Translations under genes and position numbers: made by a program
Assembly (NCBI GenBank): GCA_010093685.1
Contig: MU006236.1
Coordinates: 587,068-651,067, forward strand
Reading direction: 5' to 3'
DNA length: 64,000 nt
Source of the DNA: Ophiobolus disseminans
Taxonomy: Eukaryota; Ascomycota; Dothideomycetes; Pleosporales; Phaeosphaeriaceae
Notes under the pieces: model-generated
Told to the model about the DNA's origin: nothing
The model's database searches: none
The model's input: the letters and a program-made list of their open reading frames with translations, nothing else
Part shown: positions 12,280-22,969 of the stretch, piece after piece
Position numbering within the stretch: position 1 is the stretch's first letter
Layout: each line of letters begins with the position of its first letter

Positions 12280-15200
12280 ATGTCGTACTACGGGAACGGG
12301 CAGAACTACTACAACCCCAGCATACCCCACTCGAACAGCCAGACGAGCAATGGCGGGCCCGGCCAGTACCAGGACCCGTACAATCGTGGTACGCCAACTA
12401 ACGACAACGGGGACACGAATGGGGGAGCCGCGGGCTACGGCTACCCCCCTCCCACGCGGCGCGACAGCTATGCGACACGCCCGACCGACGAGCTGTTTAT
12501 AGGAGGGTCCAGCTCCCCGCAGGCCGCCCAGGGACAGGCGTCGCCCACGGCCGGCGCATTCAACGCGGGCTACGGCTACCCGCCGCAACAGCAGCAGCAA
12601 TATAATCCGCAGAACTACGGATCGGCTGTGGCATTGCCCAACCCCTCGCACTACGGCGGCGTCAACAGGACATTTGCTGCTCCTGCGTCGACGGCGCCCC
12701 AACCGTACAACCCAGCCGCCTATGCTGACAGCAGTCTGCAGCGGAACAGCACCGTGAGCCACCCCTACGGCTTCTCGCCCACCTCGCCGAGCGTCGGATA
12801 CCCCTCGCCCACGCAGTACCAGCAGTCGTCGTCGTTTGCCCGGGCGTCATCCGTGGCTGGCAGAGCGTCTGGCTACACAGCGCCTGCCCCGCCGCCCCTG
12901 CCAGTGCCCCCCGGGAGCGCGCCATTGCCGTCGGAAGACTGGAGCAACTACCCCGTCCGCCAGCCCTCGAGTGCCTCAACGCAGAGCTACTACACGGGCA
13001 CCTCCCACGCGCCGCTCCCCTCCCTCCCGACCTACGACAACGGCTACGGCTCGCAGCGCGTGGATCGCTACTCCTCGGTCTCGAGCCACCATTCCAACCC
13101 ACTCCCACCCACCCCAGAGGTGCCTCCACATGGCTCACCACAGCGAACCGGTACCGTCTCGTCACGACCACTCCCCGCGCCCCCGCACGAGTCGGACAGC
13201 GACGAATACTTTGCCCAGCAAAACGGCTCCTCGTACAACAACCAGGATGCCCTGTTCAACGACATCCTGGGCATGACGACAAGCAGTGGTGCTCAACCAT
13301 CGATTCAGGTGCAGCAGGCGAATGGCGGCCAATACTACACCAACCCGTCAGGTCGGAATGGCGAGCACATAAATGGCGGCCATCTCTCTCCGGGCTATCC
13401 TCCGCGAGACACGTACACCAGCGACGAAAGCGACGTTGAGGCAGCTGCTGGCCTGGCTGCGCTGCGCATGGCCGAGGCACAAGAAGCCGAGGACGAGGCG
13501 CGGAGGCGTAGCGGCGGTTCTACCCTCTTCAGCAGTTACACGACGATTCAGTCTCCCCAGCTCCCCACGGATCCTCACCGGCACCACGAGCAGAGTGGGA
13601 GCGACAGTGACTATGTGGGTGCAGGTGTAGATGTCAGCATGTTTGGCGGCATGCCTTCGTTTGGCTATGGAGGCAGTCCAAATCAGTTGACATCGAGTGG
13701 TAGTCACCCAACTACAACCTCGGGCTCGCAGCGAAGGTCAGAACCTGCCAGCGGCGATTACGACCCCATTCATCCGTTCCCTTCTTTTGGCACCCCAGTG
13801 CGTGTCGACACATTCGGCACTGGAGGTCTAGAGGAGCCGAGTGCACGGCGGCGGAGTTACGACGAGGGCGATGAAATGACTCTGATGGACAGTGCGTCTG
13901 TAATGTCTGGTTCGACGCTAGCAAGCCAGTCAACCATCATGCCAGGCGAGCCGCCAGATCTGTTCTTCCATCCGGGCGCTTCAAACCGCCCACTACCACC
14001 TCCGCCCGCGAACAATAACAGAGGGCGACTGAATCACCAGAGTAACAGCTCCACCGGTTCATACGAGTACTGGCGGAACGCTCCCTCGACGCACCAAACC
14101 TACCCTGCTCATCCAAATGCCCTGGGCATGACATCACCCACTGGTGCGACTGTGCCTCGTTCCATTTCTCTCCTGCATCAGAGCAATGCCCCTCACGCTG
14201 CCCCACTCCCGCGGTCGAAGACAGATGCGGAACAAAGCCACCGAGCGCGTCAAGCTGGAAATCGAAACACCTTCTATGGAGGTGCAATTGACAGCGATGG
14301 GAACACAATGACTCCGGGTAGTGCAACAGATGCCGTAGCCATTGACCTGCCCACCATACCAGCTGGCAAGCGTTTCAATCCTGCAAAATTATCGAGCCAC
14401 GACTTCAGGAAATGCGCAGAGCCTTGGGCACTCAGCTCCATCATCGCCTGGCTGAAGACGATGACAGAGGGCGAGAACGATCTCAAGGAGGGGCCAATCC
14501 AGGATGGTCTCATTGCCTTATTCACACACAAAGTTCCGACCATGAATATTGCGGATGCTGAGACATTGAGTAGCCGAGTGGTAGCCGACATGCTGAAGTC
14601 GGGTACGCTTGTCCATGAAGAAGAGTGGCTGAAGTTCTCGTCAACAAGCATGACTGGTGTCATCTTCCAGCTCACAGGCGCTGGATGTTACGCGCCTATG
14701 CTTCACACATACACCGCTCCAGGACGATGCTACTCGCACCACTGCCAGAGGACGCTCAAAAAGATCGACCTCCATTCCCCAGCAGCGGCAGCAAAGGAAG
14801 AGGACTGGGCCACCTTCCACAAGCTGAAGAAGGAGGATATTGAGAAAGTGCACAAGAAAGAGATCGAGCGTCAAAACATCCTTCATGAGATCGTCCAAGG
14901 AGAGGACAACTACATCCAGCGTCTCGACGTTTTGCGTTCGCTGTACCGTGACCGCCTCGTCGCAGCTCAGCCTCCCATCATTCCTCCAAAGAAGCTTGAC
15001 AAATTTATCCAAGAAGTCTTCAGTAAAGTGGACGCAGTCCGAAAAGCAAACGAGGATCATCTGCGCCCGCAGATCAAGTACCGGCAACAGGAACAGGGTC
15101 CTTGGATTGTTGGTTTCAGCGACATTTTCCGGGAGTGGATTCGAAAAGCTAGGCAGGCGTACATCGAATACGCTGCGGCTTTCCCTTATGCGACCTTCCT

Positions 15201-17330
15201 TATGCGTCAAGAAGACTCGAAGAACATGCTTTTCCGCCAGTTCTTAAGCGAAACACAAGCAGATCAGCGCTCCAACAGACTCGACTGGAACACATACCTC
15301 AAAGGACCTATTGACAGGCTGCAGCGTTATGGCCTCCTCATCGACACGGTGATTAAGAATTCCATCGTCGACAATGAAGAGAAACGCAATCTCATCATCG
15401 CGAAAGAGGAAATCAAGGTCGTGGCCCTCGAGTGTGACGCTCGTGTCGGCGAGATGGGCCGAAAGGTCGCTCTTGCCGAACTACAAACCAAGTTGATCTT
15501 GCGCCCGGGCATGCAGCGCGTGGAGTTGAACTTGGATCATTTAGGGCGAGAACTCATTCACCGAGGTGAACTACAAAGGATGGGAGGCACTCGCTTCAAC
15601 TGGGTAGAGACTCACGCGCTGCTTTTCGATCATTACCTGGTTCTTGCAAAGACTAGTCAATACCGAGAAGCGGATGGTGTGATCAAGTCGGACAGATTCG
15701 ATGTATCTCGACTACCTATCCCCATGGATCTCCTGGTGCTAGAAAGTGAGGATGACGATCCTGTCGTGCGCTCAACCATGAAGGGCATAGCTACTGTCAA
15801 CCCAGCCACCGAGAAGGTCAAGAGCTCAGGACTTGGACGCTCTGGCAACAGCCCAGGTCCCGGAATGCTTGTACACACCAAAACCACAACCTCGTTCGAC
15901 TCGGCCAACACTGGCTCTTCTGGAAAGACTGCAGTCAACAACGGTGGCCTTGAGAACAACAAAGACGACAAGATCCTGTACCCCTTCAGGGTGAAGCATT
16001 TGGGCAAGGAAACATACACGTTGTATGCTACATCTGCGAACAACAGAGCTGAGTGGTGCGACAAGCTCATCATCGCAAAGACAAAGCATGCAGCTGCGCT
16101 CTTCGCTCAGAATGCAGAGCCGTTCCGGTTACGCGTCATGGCTGATGCTGCATTCGCGTACGACAGTGCGATGCCGTCTCAAAAGGCCATAACCATCAAG
16201 GGAACACCTCTGGACCGGGCTGTCGAGGAGGTGGAGAAGCTGTTCTTGCAACAAGGACGTCCAGTACCCATCTGCCGCGCACGAGTCAACTGTGCCACAG
16301 CCTTCAACCAGCCTTATGGCAAGCACATGATCGCCGTTGGCACAGACATTGGTGTCTATGTTTCAGAGTTCAACAACCCTCGGGGTTGGACAAAGGTGTG
16401 TCAATCGACGCCTCGACTTAACTTTCGCTAACTGTCTAGGCCGTGCAAGTACCTCGGGTGACCCAGATCGCTGTACTCGAGCAGTTCAGCTTGATGCTTC
16501 TCATCTCCGACAAGTCACTCATCGCATACCACCTCGACGCCGTCTGCCCCGTCGGAGGCGCCCCGCCCTCCAACGACTCTGCTCGACGAGCACCACAAAA
16601 GCTTTCCGGAGCACGCGACATCGGCTTCTTCGCCACCGGCGTGATGAAGGACCGCACCCTCGTCTTCTACAAGAAAAAGGACGGCATATCCTCGACATTC
16701 AAAGTGCTCGAGCCCGTCTTCCAAAAGTCCACCGAGAAGAAGTCTCGAATCTGGAAATCGGGCCGCACCGAGTTCTTCCGCGAATACGACGAATTCTACA
16801 TCCCAGCCGACTGCTACACCATCAACCTCTTTCACTCATCCCTCGCCGTGTCCACCGCAAAGGGCTTCGAAGTCCTCACCCTCGACAAGAAACAACCCTG
16901 GTCCGTCCCCGACCTCAAACAATCCCACGTCGCCACCATCGCCGCGCGCCTCGCGACCCAAAACCCCCTCGGCATGTTCCGCCTCAGCGACCAGGAATTC
17001 CTGCTCTGCTACGAAGAATGCGCCGTGTACATCAATAAGAACGGCGACATTTCGCGCTCCGTCATCATGGAGTTTGTAGGGAAGGCTAAGTCGGCTGCTA
17101 TGTACGGGCCGTATGTCCTCCTCTTTGACCCGGATTTCGTGGAGATTCGCAATGCGCAGAATGGCCGCTTGAGGCAGGTTATCGCCGGTAGGGACGTTAA
17201 GTGCTTGGATGATGGGCTTAGTGGTGGGTCGAGTCATAATCGCACGATTAAGTTGAGTTTGCAACATCCCGCGCAGGAGAGGTGTCAGGTTGTGGTTGAG
17301 TTGGTGCTTAATGAGGGGCAGAAGGAATGA
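12280..17330 (+). CDS. Rho guanine-nucleotide exchange factor, DEP-DH-PH-CNH (Rom2/Rgf type)
   Basis: Two exons, 12280-16395 and 16440-17330, giving 1668 residues. The 44-nt intron (GTGTGT...TCTAG) is phase 0 and restores 'GWTKAVQVPRVTQIAVLEQF'. Residues 1-690 are disordered and rich in Ser, Pro, Tyr, Gln and Asn. A DEP-like domain covers ~700-800, a DH (RhoGEF) domain ~865-1065 (starts 'ILHEIVQGEDNYIQRLDVL'; helix block 'YLKGPIDRLQRYGLLIDTVI'), a PH domain ~1080-1275 with a Ser/Gly-rich insert, and a Citron-homology (CNH) domain ~1300-1640. This order is that of yeast Rom1/Rom2 and S. pombe Rgf1-3, which load GTP on Rho1 at the cortex and so drive the cell-wall-integrity pathway and glucan synthesis. 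Rho1 as substrate is inferred by homology. Length is normal for filamentous fungi. Confidence 0.95.
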
Positions 17331-17980
17331 GCTTGGGGTATTTAGCTGTGGTTATATGGGATGGATGGATGGAATTATTTATACGTGGCTATGTTGTTAG
17401 GCGTTTTCGTAGGAGGCGCATCGGATGGATGGGGCTATTTCGACTCGTCTTGAATGCGCTTGGACGCGCGTTGAATGGTATTATTTTTCCGTGTTGCATT
17501 TCATCTTGTGCGGGATGTTTACACTTTCGAGTCTGTCGCGCTGTGTACACATTCTTTTTGGCTTTTTGTGTAAGTCTACGCACATATATTAGCGTAATGT
17601 TAAAGGTGTCTTGCGTGTGCGGGCAGGGAGTTGATGACTTAACACTAATTTCTGTAGGAGTGAAAGTGAGTTGATAGTCTCCTGGAGGCTTTTTTACGCG
17701 GAGGTAGAGGGGTAATAAGGGGGTGAGTGGCATCGTGCGTGACTGTTTTGTTGGGTGAGTCTTGCATGTGTGAGGTGGGATTTCGGGATTGATATTTGAG
17801 ATGGTCGTGAAGATGCGTCGTGCGCATTCATGAGTCTTCGCTGTTGGTACATGTCGCGATCGTGCGTCGCGTAGACTGATGGTACGTGAGTCTCGAAGCG
17901 TGTGCAGGTTGCTTTGCATCATCAAACTCATACGTTAATGTTTGGTGTACGTGAGTCGTGGATGACTGCGCGATGTAAAT

Positions 17981-18085
17981 GACTTCGAGGTACGTGACTG
18001 CGACGTGAATGAATACGAAGTAAATGACTGCAACGTGAGTAACTGCGACGTGAATGACTGCGAAGTGAAGAACTGTAATGTTGGT
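17981..18085. repeat. 15-bp minisatellite, 7 imperfect copies
   Basis: Seven consecutive 15-mers resemble GACTGCGACGTGAAT (starts 17981, 17996, 18011, 18026, 18041, 18056, 18071). Because the unit is a multiple of three, both strands read as 5-residue repeats (for example VTHVA-like on the minus strand). I take it as noncoding. Confidence 0.85.
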
Positions 18086-18172
18086 AGACGTGCACGTATA
18101 TTTACAACTACACATAATAGTCACGTTGAGTCAACTTTGAGTGAGTCTGGTGGTAGTCACCAACTCAACACA

Positions 18173-18180
18173 TATATAAG
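18173..18180 (+). promoter_or_regulatory. TATA-like box before the small Cys-rich gene
   Basis: TATATAAG lies about 140 nt upstream of the ATG at 18318, a plausible core-promoter position for a fungal gene with a short leader. Confidence 0.4.
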
Positions 18181-18317
18181 TGACTTGCCGATATGAGTCG
18201 AACGTATCCAGGAGTCATCTTGTTCGCATCGTATTTATCTTATGGGTTCGATGTGGACTCCCGCTTAACAAACATACCTTGCTGCACAAGAGCTTTTCTT
18301 CGTCTTGTTGTGTATGA

Positions 18318-18776
18318 ATGATGCGTTCTTCCTTCACGATGGAGACTATAGTTGAGGGTAATGAGGAGGGCGATGCGCGTGAAGATGGCAAGAGTAGGTT
18401 GGGAGCGGATGGGGAGGGGAAGGGGTGTGTTAGTGCTAGTGCTGGAATGGTTGAGAGTTTTTCGGGTGCAAGTGGCGGTAACCGAGATGCTGAGGCTGCA
18501 TCGCATGTAGAAGATAGAGGAATCAGGACTGTGACGAACAAGCCTCTGATGCTGACTAAGAGCAACGGTAATCGAACGGAGAAGGCCACGTGCCCTGTAA
18601 AAGTCGAGGATGCTGTTTCTCGAGATGACACCCCTACAGTGTTAGCGGATACTTCTTCTTTAGCATTCGGTATTTGTTGCATGTGTACGAAGGGAGGTAT
18701 TGACTCGCGGGACACTGAGATGCACCAAGGTAGATGCCCACTATGCGAGCATCGACACTGCCGGAATGCGCAGTAG
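18318..18776 (+). CDS. Small hypothetical protein with C-terminal Cys-rich knuckle
   Basis: Single-exon ORF of 152 residues. The first ~115 residues are polar and low in hydrophobics (Gly, Ser, Glu, Asp, Lys), probably disordered. The last 35 residues hold 'GICCMCTKGG' and then 'GRCPLCEHRHC', a CxxC...CxxCxxxxC arrangement suggesting one zinc knuckle. It resembles many short fungal proteins ending in a zinc ribbon, but I do not recognise a named family. A TATA-like box sits ~140 nt upstream. No signal peptide is visible. The start could also be the second Met of the MM pair. It may be a real lineage-specific gene; the low-complexity body lowers certainty. Confidence 0.5.
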   Translation: MMRSSFTMETIVEGNEEGDAREDGKSRLGADGEGKGCVSASAGMVESFSGASGGNRDAEAASHVEDRGIRTVTNKPLMLTKSNGNRTEKATCPVKVEDAVSRDDTPTVLADTSSLAFGICCMCTKGGIDSRDTEMHQGRCPLCEHRHCRNAQ

Positions 18777-18889
18777 TAGGGCCCGAAAGTAGCTTAAAGT
18801 CATAATACAAAGCTGATATTGCTTAGATGAGGTACATGCTAATGCATCTACATGATAGTTACAGTTTCTCGAAAACAAATTATGGGGTC

Positions 18890-20991
18890 TTAGCTAAAGA
18901 AAGGCGACGAGAAACTTGACGGTATCCCACCTTGCGTCCAGCCGTGACGGAAAAACCCTACCCTTGTGAGGATTTCTGTAGTAGATGATTGCTGAAGTAT
19001 AAGGCCCGTATAGCGGATTTCCTTGCGCTCATCGCCGCGAAATGACCGAACTCTATACATGAGAAGCAGGTAGACAAGTCGCTGATTCTGTGTGCTATCT
19101 TCCGACCTTTTTGCTTCGTCGTACCGGTCCAGATATTCACACTGCATGCTCCCTCGCATTGTGCAGGGGTCGTGTACTAATTCTCTGACCGGTGCGCTAA
19201 CACGAACACTTCCACCTGTAGTTTGACCGAACGGATTCGATCCATGTTGCGTTACTGCTACTTCTACAATGTTAGCTGTCCAGGTTTCCTCAAACTGCGA
19301 GCTTGTAGGGACATGAATACCAGGGAATTCCACTTATCCACAAGCGGAGGCCCAAGACCACGATGGGGCTTACGAAAGTATTAGCAGAGTCTCTGAGAAT
19401 GTATTTGTTGCATTACGCACACACCTCTGTAGCAGACCCGAGTACTAACAATACGAGTAGATCGAGGTCTAGGGAGATGCCACATCATACCGTTCAGCAG
19501 GTCCTTCATCCACACACCAGCAACATATTTGTCTTCGTCCAGGATGTGATGCTAGAATTTCACAAGTCCAGCTAAAGCAGGGAAGCGGTTCTCTTCGTAG
19601 GTTAGCTGACAACAAGAGAAGCACTCCACGATTTACAGCCATTTGCGCTATAATTCCTTGGGTGACGAAGAATGTACTGTGTCCACCGTGCGGAATCGGT
19701 ACACAATGTCCGTACCCCGATACCTGTGATCATCGAACAATAAATTGACCGTTCGGAACGGAGATCCTTCATCACCCCGAGGTGTAAATGTGTTGACGAT
19801 CGGAGCCCCCGTAGGAAACATCTCACAAGTACTGAGCTCAAAGCACTCCCAGCGTAATCTTACATCAAAATAGATGGAACGCTTGCTCAGCATGCGCTCT
19901 TGGAGAGCCCATCCTCGCCTTAGTAATGTACTTCTCGACTTTCCCGGTCTCGACTCAACGCGACCGCCATATATGCGGTCAAACTCTTTGCGCCGTATCC
20001 GCAGCGGGCAGAGTTGAACTTGGCGAGAGTCTCGATGAATGAAGAGCCCCACTGGATGGTTGGCCGCTGCAGAGGCTCCTATGCTGCAGAACGCATTGTG
20101 ATATACCTGGCCCATCAAAGCTGACTCCGTTTCCCAGTCTGCCAAGTCATCTTGAATGGTGCACAGCGCGTTTATCCAAATGTAGCGGACTTTAAGCCGT
20201 CTACATACGTCTAGAGCATCGCTGAAAGCGTGAGGGAAGATCCTTACTTGGATCGACTGCTTCAGTCCGTCCAGGTTCGACCTCGTGAGCTTTGGCATAT
20301 TTTCTGCTTGCCACCTGTGGCTCAAGGTTGCATAGGACACCAGATCCTTCGATGCAAGCTCTGTAGTCTCGACCAAGCGTGGCGCGCTAGGCTCTTGGAG
20401 ATCAATTAGGCGAGTTAGGTTTGCCATGGAATCCGAGGTCGGCAATGTCTTGCGGCACAACGTGTGCGTGTTGACACAATCATGAAGCCACTTTTGCACC
20501 AGCTTCCAGCATGAGACATCGGCAGTGCTCTCTGCGACTGGCTACGCACATGTTTTCAGCAACGCTCGGCTGAACAAGTCATTCGTTAGTTTTAACTTGA
20601 CTTCAGCTCCGTCTTGACCTTCCACCAGCTGCCGGAGAAGTATGACCAAAGGCTTGGATGGAGTCTCTAACTCTTCTGTTTCTTGTTTCACGATGATTCG
20701 TAGGATATCCGCGTCTTGCGGAAATGCCATATCGAACCATGATTCTTCGATGTCAAACTCTCCGACCCAGAGCGCTGCTAAAACAGTACGTTCGCCGCAC
20801 TCATCGAGATCCTTATGCATGCTTGACAGCCATTCCAGAATCCAGAAGCATATCGGACATCCGTCATCGGCGGACGCTGCTAGCTCGCTGCTGTTGTATC
20901 GCGCTTGGTATCGGTTCCGAAACGATTCATCTGGTCGGACCAGGAAGGTCTGGCACTTTGCGCAGGCTTGGTAGGGAGAGTCCTCGTCCAT
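18890..20991 (-). pseudogene. HET-domain gene broken by several stops
   Basis: The order of a full heterokaryon-incompatibility (HET, PF06985-type) protein is readable on the minus strand. The N-terminus (20991-20542, ATG present) has two CxxC-like pairs. After an in-frame TAG at 20542-20544 the same frame continues into the HET core: 'YATLSHRW', 'VRYIWINALCTIQDDLADWE', 'GWALQERMLSKRSIYFD'. Further in-frame stops are TAG 19648-19650, TAA 19633-19635 and TAG 19552-19554, interrupting 'QLTYEENRFPALAGLV'. After a frame change near 19430, 'APSWSWASACG' and the C-terminal block (to 18890) follow, with TAA at 19334-19336. Functional relatives trigger programmed cell death on non-self recognition; this copy cannot make a full protein. 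No intron consensus explains the stops. Most of the stops fit CAA/CAG changed to TAA/TAG. Confidence 0.8.
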
Positions 20992-21525
20992 TGTGTTGTC
21001 TTATGGTTTGAGGCGTCGTCGCTGGGAGAGTGATGTTGGGGGTTTCGACCCTTACCAGAGGAACGGACGTCATGCTGCTAACACGGGCAGGTGGTACCAT
21101 CCGACAACCCGTTCTTGCCGTGTGTTGTTGGTGTCACCCACAAGGTTCCATTGAGTGGCTTTGCATCTAACAAGTGAGTACGTTGACGGCACACGGTTTG
21201 CTCCGCGGATTACTTTGAACGGGGTTGTATCCAACCATTGAGTACGTTGAAGGCACGCTTTCCTCCGCGGATCACGTTAGCTTTGGAAGGGTTAGACTAT
21301 CATCCCGCTTCAGCTTGTGATGATCAAATGGATCGATTGAAAGAGTATGCGAGAAAAGAACCATGAAGAGACTTCATCAAGCAAATTATGTACTTGGCCA
21401 CAAACACATATCGGCCTACCACCGACGCCTCAGGGGACATCAATTTACGACCCAGCACCAAAAGATTCCCCGCACGCATTGGGATAGTATAGAGCACTAC
21501 ATACCCCTCAAGTTCCCGTTCCTGG
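20992..21525. other. Intergenic, with a two-copy repeat
   Basis: 534 bp between the HET pseudogene 5' end and the peroxidase 3' end. It contains the 64-bp-spaced direct repeat listed separately and no gene. Confidence 0.5.
21175..21276. repeat. Direct repeat, two copies 64 bp apart
   Basis: TGAGTACGTTGACGGCAC at 21175 and TGAGTACGTTGAAGGCAC at 21239 begin two ~38-bp copies that also share a CTCCGCGGAT block. A weaker third copy may lie just upstream (about 21145). Confidence 0.7.
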
Positions 21526-22969
21526 TTACGTGACCCTCAAGGGGCACCCCGTATTAGCAAAAATGGGGTTTAGCTGCATCAACACCCACGTCAAAACGTC
21601 CAACGGCAATTCCGCCTCATTCCCAATCGCCCCGGGCACATTATTCGTCGCCAACTGATACAGCAAGCACGCGATATCTTTCGCCGTAACCTCATCCGGC
21701 AGCGTGCCATTCTGAATGATTCCGAATGTGGTATTGAGAGCGAGGAAGTTCCCCGCCCCAACGTTCCCGCCAAATAATTCTGGGAACGCAGGATATTGGT
21801 ACCGAATCTCCTCAGCGACCTCGAGGATGCCGTATGCGACACGTCGGTTTCGCCAGCCTGAGGGGATGCGCTCGGGGATGTGGTCGTAGCTGCCAGCCGC
21901 ATTTGGGACTGCGCCGAAGAATGTTGATATCGTGGAGATGTCGAGTGTGCCTTCGGGACCGAGTACGAGGAAAGCTTCGTACACAAAACTTGCTGCGCCG
22001 TACAGAAGCAGTGCTTTGGGTCCGAAGTAGAGATTCGGATTTTCAGCGAGAGATGCGTTGTAGCGCTGGCTTCTGTACACGGAAATGGTGTCACGGTCGA
22101 AAAGCTCAGATGATGTCGCATTAGCGACACGATACATGTCTGCGAACATGTCACCTTGGACTATATCGACGTCAGTGGTTTGGTCTCGCGTGTAAGGATG
22201 AGCTACGTAACATGTAAAAGCGTCGCCGTTGTTGAGGAAGTAGTCGCGTCGTGTGAGTGAAGAATCGCCTTCGAACTTGTTATGGGCGTTTAGATCTGGT
22301 TCGTGGCCGAGTGTGCCTGTTGGATCGACAGATGTGCGCTCCGTGGCGTCGCAACCTATACTGAGTTTGGTCGTTACAACATCGCCATCCAAGGCGATGC
22401 CACGTACGGCGATGAAGACAGCGAGGTCGTAGGCGATGTTGTAGAGATTTTGTTGAGCGGATACGAGCTCTGCGAGGTTGGTTATGCCGTCGCGGGATAA
22501 AAACTGGGTTTGATTAGTACTGAGAGAGAGATGAGAAGGACTTCACGAACGTTGTGGTTTGCAGCAGTGTTCACTAGACGTTGGTGTCGAGAGTCAGTAT
22601 GTGTTTCGCAACGACTTTCCATGTTCGCTACCTACTGCCAGGACATGGCCCTCGAATATCGTTAGGACCCGGTGGTGTGAACTGGTGAGCCATGTCACCA
22701 GGAGAAGGGACCTCCACGCCGCCAACGCCAGTGCCTGGAAGCCCGCCGATCGACCCGGTATAAGGATATCTTACGTCGAAAGGGGCGGCACCTGGGTGGT
22801 CGGGATTGAATGGGCAAGTAGGATCAGGGCCCATCTGGCGGGCCTGCTTTAAAAGGTTCTCTGGAATAGCCTGGATGACTGACAGATCTACGCCAGGGAC
22901 ACCGGCTACCCAAGGCCATGCTGCAATGGATGGTGCAAAAGACGCCAATAAGAGTATGCGTAGAAGCAT
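21526..22969 (-). CDS. Secreted haem-thiolate peroxidase (chloroperoxidase/unspecific peroxygenase family)
   Basis: Modelled as four exons: 22969-22636, 22573-22551 (23 nt), 22503-22212 and 22160-21526, giving 427 residues. Introns 1 and 2 rebuild the family block GPCPG-M-NTAANHN-FLSRDG. Intron 3 (51 nt, in frame, weaker GTTACG donor) is my inference because its removal replaces an atypical insert with a better-fitting joint; retaining it leaves the frame open. The start at 22969 gives a signal peptide (MLLRILLLASFAPSIAA); a longer in-frame start exists at 23041 but is not clearly ATG-initiated. Cys109 of the PCP motif should be the axial haem ligand, and 'FEGDSSLTRRD' supplies the acid-base Glu. 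Homologues use peroxide to halogenate or hydroxylate organic substrates outside the cell. N-glycosylation sequons occur in the C-terminal half. Confidence 0.85.

Larger units (their letters stand above)
17331..18317. other. Intergenic with AT-rich flank and minisatellite
   Basis: About 1 kb holding the RhoGEF 3' flank, a short GGAT repeat near 17360, the 15-bp tandem repeat at 17981-18085 and a TATA-like box before the next gene. The open frames here are by-products of the minisatellite. Confidence 0.5.

Noticed and set aside
16337..17038. 233-codon Arg/Pro-rich plus-strand ORF
   Set aside because: Frame-shifted shadow of the second exon of the RhoGEF.
20524..20541. Possible 18-nt mini-intron removing the first HET stop
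   Set aside because: Far below the minimum length seen in this window (44 nt); a nonsense mutation is the simpler reading.
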